Source: Paulownia fortunei (lineage: Eukaryota > Streptophyta > Magnoliopsida > Lamiales > Paulowniaceae). Taken from it: a DNA stretch of 64,000 bases. Under the pieces are notes generated by a model. It saw nothing but the letters and a program-made list of their open reading frames with translations. It made no database searches and was not told where the DNA came from. A program made the position numbers and the translations under genes. The stretch spans positions 5,523,694-5,587,693 of the forward strand of contig CM033120.1 of the NCBI GenBank assembly GCA_019321725.1. The letters run 5' to 3'. Below, piece after piece: positions 48,654-59,448 of the stretch (its first letter is position 1; every line of letters starts with the position of its first letter).

Positions 48654-49724
48654 TTGGAGCCAATGTTTGAAGAACTTTCATCATCAATAGTAAAATATAT
48701 TCCATTAAGTATTAAAGCTTCCGTGGTTGATTTGAAACCTTTGCCAGTTGATTTGAAATACTATTTCTTGGGTGAGAATGAGACTTTTCCAGTAATAATT
48801 TCTTCCAAACTTGATGCATCTCAAGAAGGTAAGTTGATCGAAACTCTGAAAATGCATAAGAATACTTTAAGATGGACCATTGCTGACATTAAAGGTATTA
48901 ATACTTTAATTTGCACACATAACATCTATCCAGAGAAAAATGTTATACCTTCTAGAGAAATGCACCAAAGGCTAAATCCTAAAATTAAAAAAGTAGTGAG
49001 AAATAAAGTCATTAAACTCTTAGATAATGGAATCATTTATCCTATTTCTGATACTAAATGGGTAAGTCCTACTCAAGTTGTACCTAAGAAATCTAGAGTT
49101 ACTATAGTCAAGAATGAGAATGATGAATTAATTCCAACTAGGACTGTTACTGGCTGGCGAATATGCATTGACTATAGGAAACTCAAATCAGTTACTAGAA
49201 AAGATAATTTTCCATTACCTTTCATGGATTAAATTTTAGAAATAATTGCGGGACGTGAATTTTATTGCCTGTTAGATGGATATTCTGGGTATAATCAAAT
49301 TACAATTTCCCTTGAAGATCAAGAGAAAACAAACATGTCCTTTTGGTACTTTTGCATATCAAATGATGCCTTTTGGATTATGTAATGCACCAGCTACATT
49401 CTAACGATGCATGCTTAGTATTTTTAGTGACGTGGTTAAACGTTTTCTTGAAGTCTTCATGGATGATTTTTTTATTTTTGTAATCCATTTGATGATTGCT
49501 TATCTAATTTAGAAAAGATTTTGATCAGGTGTGAAGAAAATAATATTGTGCTCAATTGGAAGAAATGTCATTTCATGGTAACAATTGGTATTGTTCTTGG
49601 ACACATTATTTCATCAAAAGGCATTGAGGTTGATAAATCTAAAATTGAGTTAATTACCAATTTACCAACACCAAAGACTATGAACGAGGTAAAATCATTT
49701 TTAAAACATGCTAATTTTTATAGA
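48654..49724 (+). pseudogene. Athila-like reverse transcriptase, N-terminal and palm parts
   Basis: The open frame 48654-49232 carries the pre-RT and fingers region: LKPLPVDLKYYFLGENETFP, then LRWTIADIKGI, DNGIIYPISDTKWVSP and GWRICIDYRKL. After a stop come DGYSGYNQI and, in another frame, the catalytic FMDD box (49456-49467), which is intact. The open frame 49521-49751 continues with CHFMVTIGIVLGHIISSKGI and FLKHANFY. A solo LTR cuts the gene at 49725, between Arg codons of the usual FYRRF motif. Confidence 0.9.
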
Positions 49725-51990
49725 TGTTATGCCGAATTCTCTCCTACATAGCCAATAATAAGCATCTTGCATGAATATGTAGCTAATCAATGTGTATTAT
49801 TGAATTATGACATACACATAGCATGATTGCACGAACTTGAATAATTGTTAGTATAGCTCTAGTTATGCTTTAACATGCATTAGGAAATGAAATATGAGAT
49901 CAAACTTTTGTTTCTTGATTTAACATATTCCTTAAGTGCCTATTTGCAGTGAAAAGCTCGATATCTCGATTAAGAAAGATTGATGTGTTGAATGGCCATG
50001 AAATGAATTATTCGTATTGTTCCATGCTTGTTACATTGTAAAGTGATTATTTGCCTAAATATTTTCTTTAAATATGTTACATTTGGCTAAGAACTAAAAG
50101 TATGCAAAATGGTGTAATTTGATTGGTTGGTTGACTAGGTTGCATTGCACTTGATTATAACACCAAAGCATCAATTTTTTTCATCTCCTTAGCCCATGAA
50201 CGTAGCTTTTGGCATGAGAAAACACCAAACATGATGCAACCAATCATCACCTTCCACTAACCTCTCTTTAAAAGGTCAAAGAAATCATTTTCATCCATAT
50301 TTCTTGTGGAAGCACCTCAAAAATGACCAGCCCTTATTCTCCTAAGTTCCTCCCAAATTTCTACACTCTTATACTCACAAAAATTGAATTCAATCCATAT
50401 GAATTCATAGAACACAAACTAAAACAAGTTCCATCCTTTTTAAGCTTGAAAACCGTTGATTTTGAAGCTTAATTCCAACTTAATCAAGGTATATTTTTTT
50501 TCAATGTTTCTTATGATGAATTTGTAGTATATTGGATGGTTACATGTTTTAGTATATTTTTGTATGATTGAAAACTTAAGTAAGTTACACTTGAAGCCAA
50601 AACCAAGCTTAAGCTAGTTTTTAGCAAAATTGATAATATTGTGAAATATGCTTAATTTACTTATTTCTATTAATCTTGTAATGCTTATATTGTGTTTGGA
50701 AGTTCCTTTGAATGATTGAAAACAATAGCAATTAGTTTACTTAATTGAAGGGTACAATGAATTTAAGTTAGAACCGAATTTATATCATATTAATTTGGAT
50801 TGTGTGCATATTTTAGGGGCTGCCCTAATAATTATGTTTGAATTATTAGTTATTTAATGACTGCCTAATGTTTAATGTCTTGAATTAGTAGTAAAATATG
50901 GAGTATGCATTATTTTTAAAGTTATGTAATTGATATGGAATTATTTGCAAAAGATTGAAAAGTATATATGGACTTTAACTAGAATAGACCAAATGATTTA
51001 TAAAAAGGATATTAAATGGTACACGATTTGATTATGTTAGGCCTTTAACATATCCTATCTTCCAAAGAGATTGGTCTTTTCACTTGCCACAAAGTGGACT
51101 TGAGGTAAGTTGAAGCTTTCATTTGCTATATCACGAGAATCATATAATGTTTATTCATGTTTTAATGTGATTGTTATTATTTGTCAAATGATGTAATGTT
51201 TGATGCATTTATGGTTTATGAAGCATGACACTATTAAGAATATAATGAGGTTTTTAAAAATGAGGTATGGTACTTGATTGATGATCGGGTAGACAAGGGA
51301 CACGGGAGGAACCGACGGACCCAACAAATGGTGGCAAATACTTGAGGTTGAAAAACTAATATAGAAAAGCCACAATGAATGAGATAAAATACAGTTAATA
51401 CCTGAGGTTGAAAGACCAAGTATGAAAACCCAGTATTAGTTCTCTTATTGGCCAATCATTATAAACAGGTTCCAAAAACTATGGTCTATCGCTATTAGTT
51501 AGATACCATACTTCAAGGGCCCTAAAGAATGATTTATGAATGAAAGTTATTAAATAGAATATTGCATTTAATGATTTATGAGATGTGCATATATGTTATT
51601 TGTCATTGCATTAGTTTCATCTTACTAAGCCTTTAGCTCATTAGATTCATGTGATGTAGGTGGAAATGTACAGGTTTAGAGGTTGACTGAGTCTCTAGAG
51701 CGGCTGGATAGAGATTTGTTCGTATGTTATGCTTCGACCTATTTTGTAGTTTATTTTGAAAACTCTATTTTGTTTTTAAATAAGCCGTTCCGTTATGATT
51801 TTGTAAACAGATGTACTCAGTTTTGATATATGTATATGATGTGTTTAAAATGATTCAAGTTCTTTCTCTTATAGCTAAAAATGAGAACTTTTAATAAAAC
51901 CATAACTCTAATATTGATGAAAAATTTATATTTCTTGACTTAACTGTATCAGCTTGTTTAGGCTCTGCAGTTAGGTTAAGGGGTGTTATA
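49725..51990 (+). mobile_element. Chromovirus-type solo LTR inside the Athila-like RT
   Basis: It starts TGTTATGCCGAATTC and ends GGGGTGTTATA, like the TGTTACGCC...GGGGTGTTACA ends of Del/Tekay-type LTRs with the last CA mutated to TA. It has a perfect 5-bp duplication, ATAGA, at 49720-49724 and 51991-51995. Joining the flanks gives the conserved RT motif FYRRFIKNF. It holds no internal sequence, so it is a solo LTR, 2266 bp long, and the most deeply nested insertion in the window. Confidence 0.9.
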
Positions 51991-51995
51991 ATAGA

Positions 51996-52530
51996 AGATT
52001 TATCAAAAAATTTAGTATAATATTTAAATATTTATGTAATCTTCTAACAAAAGACACTATTTTTAAATAGACTGAAAATTGTGAAAATGCTTTTGTTAAG
52101 CTTTAAAGCATGCTTGCATATGCTCCAATCATGCAGCCTCCAGATTGGGCTTTATCTTTTGAAATAATGTGTGATGCTAGTGACTATGCTATTGGAGCTG
52201 TCTTGGGACAAAGAAAAGATAAAAAACCATATGTTTTTTTACTATGCAAGTAAAACTTTAAATAGTGCTCAATTAAATTATTCAACAATTGAAAAAAAAT
52301 TACTTGTTGTAGTTTTTGCATTGGACAAATTTAGATCTTATCTTGTTGGCTCACCAGTTGTTGTTTTCAGTGATCATGCAGCTTTGAAATATCTTTTGTA
52401 AAAAAAAATGCCAGACCAAAACTGATTAGGTGGATTCTCTTACTCTAGGAATTTAATATTATGATTCGAGATAAGAAGGGAGTAGAGAATGTTCATGATG
52501 ACTCATTTAAAACCACACCCATTAATGACA
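51996..52530 (+). pseudogene. Athila-like RT end and RNase H
   Basis: After the insertion the frame resumes with FIKN. RNase H follows: MQPPDWALSFEIMCDASDYA then GAVLGQRKDKKPY, with the catalytic Asp box CDASDYAIGAVLGQ, and SAQLNYSTIEKKLLVVVFAL and FSDHAALKYLL (open frame 52171-52401). The end has LIRWILLLLEFN-like and RDKKGVENVHDDS motifs. One frameshift lies at about 52225. Confidence 0.88.
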
Positions 52531-52598
52531 CTTTCCTTGATGAATAACTATTTAATGTTTCTATTTTACTTTGGTTTGCTGACATTGTTAATTTTCTT

Positions 52599-53810
52599 GT
52601 GACAGGAAAGATGACATCGCATTTGAACTCTCAAAATAAAAAGAAGCTTTTGAATAATGTGAAAAACGTTTATTGGGATGATCCATACCTATTCAAATAC
52701 TGTCCGGATCAAATCTTTCAAAGCTATATGCCTGACAATAAGATAGGTAATATTATTAAATTTTGTCATTCAGAAGCATGTGTGGTCACTTTTCAACAAA
52801 GAAAACCACTGCAAAAATCTTTCAATGTGGATTTTATTGGCCAACTCTTTTCAAAGCCACTTATACTTTTTGCAAAAGTTGTGAAAATTGTCAAAAGTTA
52901 GGGTCCCTTTCAAAGCAAAATATGATGCCCCTACACCCTATCCTAATGATTGAAATCTTTGACTGTTAGGATATTGATTTTATGGGACCATTTTCATTAT
53001 TATTTATTTATTTTTACATATTGGTTTCCATAGATTTTATTTCAAAATAGATCGAGGCAATTCCTTGTCGAAACAATGATCACAAAACACTGATAAAATT
53101 TTTGAAAGAAAATATTTTAAGTCGATATGGAATTCCTTGATCTATTATTAATAATAGGGAAAATATTTTTGTAACAAAGTTTTTGGAACTTTAATGAGAA
53201 AATATGGAATCATACATAAAGTTGCAACCCCTTATCATTCTCAGACAAATGGACAAGTTGAACTTGCAAATAGGAAGATAAAATAAATTTTGGAAAAGAC
53301 AATTAGCCCAAGCCGTAAAGATTAGTCTCTTAGACTTACTGATATACTTTGGGAATATAGAACTACTTTCAAAACATCATTAGGCATGTCTCCTCATAGG
53401 ATAGTTTATGGAAAACCTTGTCATTTACATGTTGAACTTGAACATAAAACTTATTAGGCAATCAAAATGTTTAACTTCAACCTTGATGAAGCTTCAAAAT
53501 TGAAAAAATTCCAAATCAATGAACTTCAAGAATTGAGAAATAATGCATATAAGAATTATAAAATTTATAAAGCAAGAATCAAAGATTTTAATGATAACAA
53601 AATTTCAATAAAAATATTTGAGGTTGGTAAAAAGGTTTTGCTTTATAATTCTCGATTGCATTTGTTTGCTTGAAAATTAAGATCAAGGCGGAGTGGTCAT
53701 TTTGTTGTAAAAAATGTATATCCTTATAAGCGATTAACATTAAGAATCCTAGAAATGGTAACATATTCAAAGTAAATGGACAAAGAGTTAAACCATTTCT
53801 AGAAAATTAA
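52599..53810 (+). pseudogene. Athila-like integrase
   Basis: The HHCC zinc region spans two frames at 52760-52970, with CHSEACVVTF in one and CGHFSTKKT and FCKSCENCQKLG in the other. The catalytic core begins at DIDFMGPFS (about 52972). The second Asp box reads SIINNRENIF where IISDxGTHF is expected, so that catalytic Asp has become Asn. ATPYHSQTNGQVELANRKI (about 53227-53280) includes the catalytic Glu region. The C-terminal tail is open at 53467-53673 (NELQELRNNAYKNYKIYKAR, then KVLLYNSRLHLF). Confidence 0.9.
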
Positions 53811-54880
53811 TTTTTACAAGAGGAAATTCTTTTTCTTTTTAACCCTTGTTATGATTAGTGTTGTATATATATATATACTTATTTTCTCTGACTTTATTTG
53901 TTTTGAAAGTTTTTTTTCTCTTTTATTTTTTTTCCTTTTCCCGGTTAAGTGGTGGATAACGGTACTCCGTGACTATTAAAGTCGGACATGTCAGTTTTCT
54001 AAATAATTGAAATCTCTGTATAAATTTTCTCTACTTTTCTCATTCTCTTTTCTTGTTCTTTTCAAAATTGGTGACATTCTTCTAACTCTCAAGAAGAGAT
54101 TTCTTTTTCTTCCTAAAAATGTAATTTTAAAAATTTATAAAATTAGGATTGAAAGATTGAGGATGCTTATGCATAAAGGCATCCTAGAGGACATGAGCTA
54201 TATAATTGAAACAAAGGTAAGAGAATGTGAGTTTTCACATGAGTTTCTAGATTTGCTTACTAGATACATGCTTGTTTTTAGTAAAAATACATTAAAAAAA
54301 ACAAAGGGCGAAAAAAAAAAAATTTTGTCATAATTGTGCTAAATGGACTTGTAACACAAAAGTATTGTTCTTTAGGAATGGTTTCTAAAAATCGAGAAGA
54401 TAAACTTAAATTCATTATAAATGGACTGAGTAAGGAGTCTTTAGATCATATTATATTAACTCTTGAGACACATTCATGTGGATTAGTACAACATGCAATT
54501 CTTTATTTATGGGATCGCTTTTGAAATGAATATGAGCTTTATAATCTTGGGAATCTGATATTAAAAGACCTTGTTTATAAGAAAACTGGATGGGAAGCAT
54601 ATACCTGACCCATAGAGGGCGTTTAAGCCGTTATTGGATGTAAAACCACAGGAAGATTTGAGCCACAATCACAACTACATGTACATTCACGTGTAAGTAG
54701 GTAATTTTTAAATTTTATGTGTCCTTATTTTCAACATTTCTGATAAAAAAAAAGGCGTGCAATAAATGCATTCCCTATTCACACCTCAAAAAATAACACC
54801 ATACTCACTCTATTTTTGCACAACTTATTTTCAAAAAGAAAAAAAATAATAAAAAATAAAAAGTAAAACTTTCTTCGACT
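53811..54880 (+). other. Athila-like post-integrase region with unassigned coding-like frames
   Basis: Where Athila elements may carry an env-like ORF, this region has two frames that look partly coding. 54007-54333 (108 codons) contains RIERLRMLMHKGILEDMSYI and VRECEFSHEFLDLLTRYM. 54336-54524 contains NREDKLKFIINGLSKESLDH and THSCGLVQHAILYLWDRF and continues beyond its stop with YELYNLGNLILKDLV. I do not recognise these. A segment at 53940-53995 recurs, reversed, at 29580-29640, so at least part of the region belongs to the element family. Confidence 0.45.
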
Positions 54881-55510
54881 TCCAAATTCAACTGCATTTA
54901 TGTCTTTTCTGGATCTAATTTAGGAAAAAATGGTGAGTTTATAGGGGCAGCCAATAATCTTGGTAGAACTTTAGCAGAAGAAAAATTCATTTAGTGTATG
55001 GGGGAGGCAGTTTGGGATTAATGGGGAGTGTTGTTATTTCTGCTCATATAGGAGAAGTCAAAGTTTTGGGAGTTATCCCAAAAATCTTAAATAGTATAGA
55101 ATATCACAAGTACGACCATCGAAGATGAGCTAAAAGTGTTACATATTTAGGACAGAATGCCTAACATGTTAAACAATGCAGATCTATTTATCATTCTACC
55201 TGACAGTTTTGGTACACTTGATGAATTATTCTAAGTTGTCTCTTGGGCACAACTCAACATTCACCAAAAACCTATAGGTATTATTAATGTTAATGGTTTT
55301 TATGATGGTTTGCTATTTTTTATAGATCATGCTGTGAAAAAAAAAAATTATTTCACCATTCACGAGAAGAATCCTCATTTCTACTCTAACACCTGATAAG
55401 CTGATTGATCAACTTCTAGTATATGTGCTAGAACCTGATCCAACCTTGGCCCATATGAATTGGTCCAATAGGAACAATGGTCAAAAATGCAAATTAAATT
55501 TGACTCTCAG
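54881..55510 (+). pseudogene. LOG-like cytokinin-activating phosphoribohydrolase copy inside the Athila-like element
   Basis: LOG enzymes release active cytokinin bases from cytokinin riboside 5'-monophosphates in plant cytosol and nucleus. In three frames the segment matches the whole LOG fold in order: SKFNCIYVFSGSNLGKNGEF (usual SxFKRxCVFCGSSxGK), LVYGGGSLGLMGSVV, VKVLGVIPKIL, ADLFIILPDSFGTLDELF (usual PGGYGTLEE), [45 protein letters not shown] and KLIDQLLVYVLE with a closing MNW. It is about 630 bp, as long as a complete LOG coding sequence (about 215 codons), and shows no introns, although plant LOG genes have several. At least two frameshifts and several stops break it, and the Gly-Gly of the PGG motif is DS, so activity is very unlikely. 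The best reading is capture of a spliced host mRNA by the retrotransposon. Confidence 0.82.
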
Positions 55511-57217
55511 TTTGTGATAATTATTGTTAATGGTTTCATCTAATAGTGTGTGTTTTGTGTTGTTTCAGCTTTATTTTTTTTTTGCCACACTTCAGGTGAT
55601 ATCTTTGAAACTCTACTTTCATATCTATTTTTGACATTGCAAATAATGTCTCGATTAGGTTGGAGGAGGGATAGTTGATATCATAACTTTTGTGTTCAAT
55701 GTGTATTTTCTAGTATTTTATTTAAAAAAATAAAAATCAAGCGTATATTCTTATGGGTCTATTGAAATCATGAAAAATGGTGGCAGAGTAAATGATAATT
55801 ATAACACTCTTGAGATGCAACCCTATTGTTTTGCATAACATGGCAAGTTTGTGAAATTTTTAACAAAAGTTTGTGAATGATCAATTTATTTTTTTAGTCG
55901 TAGAGGTTCTTCCAATTTCAATGATTAAAATTAAGCATGAATAATGTGGTTTGATTGATGATAGGTGTTATTTTGGACTTTGATGTTGTTATTTGGATAA
56001 TATCTTTTTGCGATAATTATACTGAATTTTTTTTTCACAAATATTTATGTTATTTAGTGTGAAGACAATCATGTTAAAATAGGAAGTTCTTATGCCCTCG
56101 CTCTAATCATCATTTGGATCTTCAACATGTAGAGGTTGAGTATTAGAACTTTTTCTTTTGGTCTGTCGAGGCGAATGACTAATAGTGCACCACTAGAAAA
56201 ATAATTAAGGAATTAGGCTTTCTAACACTATTGCCAAATCAGCTTGTTCCCTATTGATGTTCTAAGAGAACATCCCCCTAGTGAGCCACATTGAACCTTT
56301 CAATAAATAAATATATTTTTTTGTAATCATATATTTTTACCTAGCCTAAATATACTATTATCTGACCCTTGTTCTAAAAATAATTTGGAGTTTAAGAGAC
56401 ATTCCATTGATAAGGTGAACTTGCAAAAGAAATTTAGATTAGAATAGAAGATAAGTGTAAGGGAGTTTCTCTTCAAAAGAAAAAACAAAAATAAATGAAT
56501 GAATGAAAAAATTGCAAAGTGCTACGAGTTGCAACTAAAAATGAGATGTTGCAAGATGAATAAGAGCGGTCCAATTCAATAGCAATAGACCCTAGTGTAC
56601 AAATTTGTGAAGTTTGAGAATTTTTCATCGACAAACTTTGTCTCTAATTCCATGAAATTTTTAGAACATTTGTTGTATTCTATCATTTTATTTCTTAGTC
56701 ACATCACTACTATTTGGCCCCATTACAACCTTTGTTGAAGACCTTTTGATTTCGTGTGGTGCCTTCAGTGTAGTGGAGATTTGCACCAAAACTTGCCTAT
56801 GATGTTTAACTTTTTCATTGGAGATTGAGTGATGGTTTTTGTAAGGGTTTTTGAGAAGTCACTTATTTGAAGCATGCATAGTTTTATTACTGTTGACATT
56901 AACTATCCATACACACACACTTGAGTATGCTTATTGTGGAAATGTATTGACTTTTGAATGACCAAGAGTTAAACTCAACACTTGTTTGATTTTAGTTCCG
57001 TATTACTTTGTTGCTTTCTGAGAATAATAGTTCGAAGATAGTTATCATAGATTTTTGTCTGTATCACCACTAGAAATTCTTACGAGACTATAACTCATCT
57101 TCTATGGGCCACCTAGGGGTTTAAAGGCTTGTTGTATATGCTAAATGCAATCATGATTTCCTATGAAAGTGGATTAGTTTAGATTTATTTTAGGCTTGCT
57201 CGATGACAAACAAGGGT
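55511..57217. other. Athila-like 3' non-coding region
   Basis: 1.7 kb with no convincing reading frame, ending in GCTCGATGACAAACAAGGGT, a motif common just before the polypurine tract in this group. It may include more captured or diverged sequence, but I see no similarity to name. Confidence 0.6.
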
Positions 57218-57233
57218 TAAGTGTGGGGGAATT
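57218..57233 (+). other. Athila-like polypurine tract
   Basis: The purine-rich run AAGTGTGGGGGAATT directly abuts the 3' LTR start. It would prime plus-strand DNA synthesis. Confidence 0.85.
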
Positions 57234-58848
57234 TGATAAGTACATATTTTGATATATTTTTATATCAAGTCTTTTATACTTTTCTTATTTTATTTTAGTT
57301 AATATTATTATTTTATTAATATTTTGGGTTAGGAAATTAATGAATATAAAAAGATCAAAAAGAAGCATGTTTCAAAACTTGTGCAGTTTTTGTATTTTGA
57401 GCATAATTTCATGATCAAAAGCTCTATAGAACTGAATCTTATTTCATTTGAAATCCAAACAATAAAACTACAACTTTTCTATTAGAATTTCAGCCTAATT
57501 CAGTCTTGATGATAGCAGATTCATCCAATTGGTTGCACAAAATAGATCGCCAAAAATTCAGATCAGAGTTCAGCGCAGTATTGACTTATTTGACTAATTG
57601 GGTCATATCTCTTAAGCCAGAATTGAGTTTGGGCTGAAAGATGGATATGTTATACACAAAGGTAAAGAAAATGGTGAGAAAATATGTCAAAATAGTAAAA
57701 ACATAGGTTGCAATGTGATGTTGTTAAAGAATGGATCTTGCACATGATTCGGTAATTTGGTCATATCTCCCTTATCCGTTAGACAAAATTGACAAATGAT
57801 ATATGAACTATATTAGCGCTAAAAGATTTAAAACTTGTGTTCTTTACTCATCACCAAAATCTAGTTGTATCCAACCCTAAAATGCAATTCAATCCGATAA
57901 GTGAGAATTTTGAGGACTTGGTGTAACAACTTATCAACTCCTGACAACTAGCATACCACTTGATTAACTCCTCCATTATTTATTTGGCCCCTAGCATGCT
58001 CTAAGTACTATAAGTCGGCCATATATTAAGCTTGTAAGAGGGGGGAGGCTAGGGGGTTTCGTTAGGCTAAGTTTCTAAGTATATATATTTTCTAGTAATG
58101 TAAGTTTTCTAGTAGTAATAGAAATGCATTCTTTAGTTTCTCTTCTATTTTTCTTCTTTCCTACTTGTATTATGTCTTTCTAAATTTTATTTTGCTAAGA
58201 AAAAAGGGTGAACCTCTTGATGGAGGAAGAGGAATGGTTATAAGGGTAGAAAATATTTAAGTATGTTGTATTATTATTTTGAGTTTTGATTTAAACCCTA
58301 CTTATTTTATGGTGATCCTTGATTTATGTATCTCCAATGACACAACAAATACTTAGATTCATTTAACTTATTGTATGATTTTACCCCACCGACTGCTAAT
58401 GTGAAACTTTGATTTGTTGTTGATAAAGGTGTGTATAAATTCTTGATCCCATAAATAAGTATTGGCGTTAAGAGATAATTTAAAAATAGTAAGACAATAT
58501 CATGATTATCTTATTGCATGAGTTATTTGATAATACATTTCCATTGGAACCTTCATTATGTATGGATTCCAATAGTGGCAATTAATAGAGGTAAAAAGAA
58601 TAAATAACAATTTCTCTATCATAAACTCAAGAGTAGATCCCTAATCCTTAATACTTTTGTTACTTTGGTTTTTCTTTAGTTACAATATACATTAATTTTG
58701 TATATATTTTGATTCATGTAAATCCATTTTTTTAGAATTATAATTTTGAATTCTTCAAGCAACATCCCTGTGGATTGACCTCGGACTCACAAAAAATTTG
58801 TTATTTAATACAACCTGCACTTGGGTTTGTAATCTTAAAGTTGTAACA
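57234..58848 (+). repeat. Athila-like 3' LTR
   Basis: It starts TGATAAGTACATATTTTGAT and ends GTTGTAACA. It parallels 44706-46217 throughout, with many substitutions and indels. In this copy a TGACACAACAAATAC segment replaces TGGAAGAATAAATAC, and one insertion lies near 58570-58625. The visible divergence between the two LTRs means the insertion is not recent. Confidence 0.93.
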
Positions 58849-59448
58849 TGAGTCACTATGAGAGAATCTCATTCTCTTTTAGATAATCTAAAAACTTTGT
58901 GCTTAAGTTTTCACTTCCTCGATCAGATCAAAGAGTTTTTATACTTAAGCCAGTTTGTTTCTTTACTTCAGTTCTGAATTATTTGAATTTTTCAAATACT
59001 TCAAACTTATAACTTAAAAGGTACACATAATAACCATACCTAGAGAAGTTATCGATAAAGGTTTAGAAGTACTTATAGTTCCCACATGCACTAACACTTA
59101 GTGGCCCACACATATCTGTATGGATCAAATACAATAAATGTTTGGCTTGCTCCATTTGTCCAACAAACGGAGATTTGGCCATCTTTCCTTTGAGGCAAGA
59201 TTCACATGTTGGCAGTTCTTGTTCGTTCTTTAGATTAAGTAATTGTGTAAACTTGTTAATCCTTTTCTCTAAAATATGCCCTAATCTTGCGTGTCATAGG
59301 CTCATGGAACTCTAATTATCTATTTTTTTTTATTTTATTGAATTGTGAAAATGAGGTTATAGGGAGTAACAATGTATAAAAAATTTGTCAAAGAACCCGA
59401 ATAGATAAAACAAGCAACACCGGCTTATCCTTCTTCATGGTGAACTCA
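58849..59448 (-). pseudogene. Copia B gag C-terminus, pre-integrase and integrase N-terminal half
   Basis: Reading right to left, the gag tail (TMKK, then KDKPVLLVLSI) is followed by degraded sequence. The pre-integrase zinc region comes next (HARLGHILEKRINKFTQLLN, then CESCLKGKMAKSPFVGQ, with the His and Cys ligands in place), then DMCGPLSVSACGNYKYFYTF and the integrase core up to KENEILS. Between gag and the zinc region the copia protease is missing or unrecognisable. The Athila-like insertion at 58848 interrupts it. Confidence 0.87.

Larger units (their letters stand above)
44706..58848 (+). mobile_element. Athila-like Ty3/gypsy element nested in copia B
   Basis: 14.1 kb with two LTRs (44706-46217 and 57234-58848), primer-binding site, gag, protease, RT and RNase H (split by a solo LTR), integrase, a region carrying a LOG-like pseudogene, polypurine tract and 3' LTR. 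The flanks are GGAGT (44701-44705) and TGAGT (58849-58853), a 4-of-5 duplication lying in copia B integrase. The pol order (RT before integrase) and the primer-binding site fit Athila/Tat. All ORFs are broken. Confidence 0.93.

Noticed and set aside
54881..55510. The possibility that the LOG-like segment is a functional gene.
   Set aside because: Several stops, at least two frameshifts and a lost Gly-Gly in the catalytic motif rule out this copy, although other copies might be intact.
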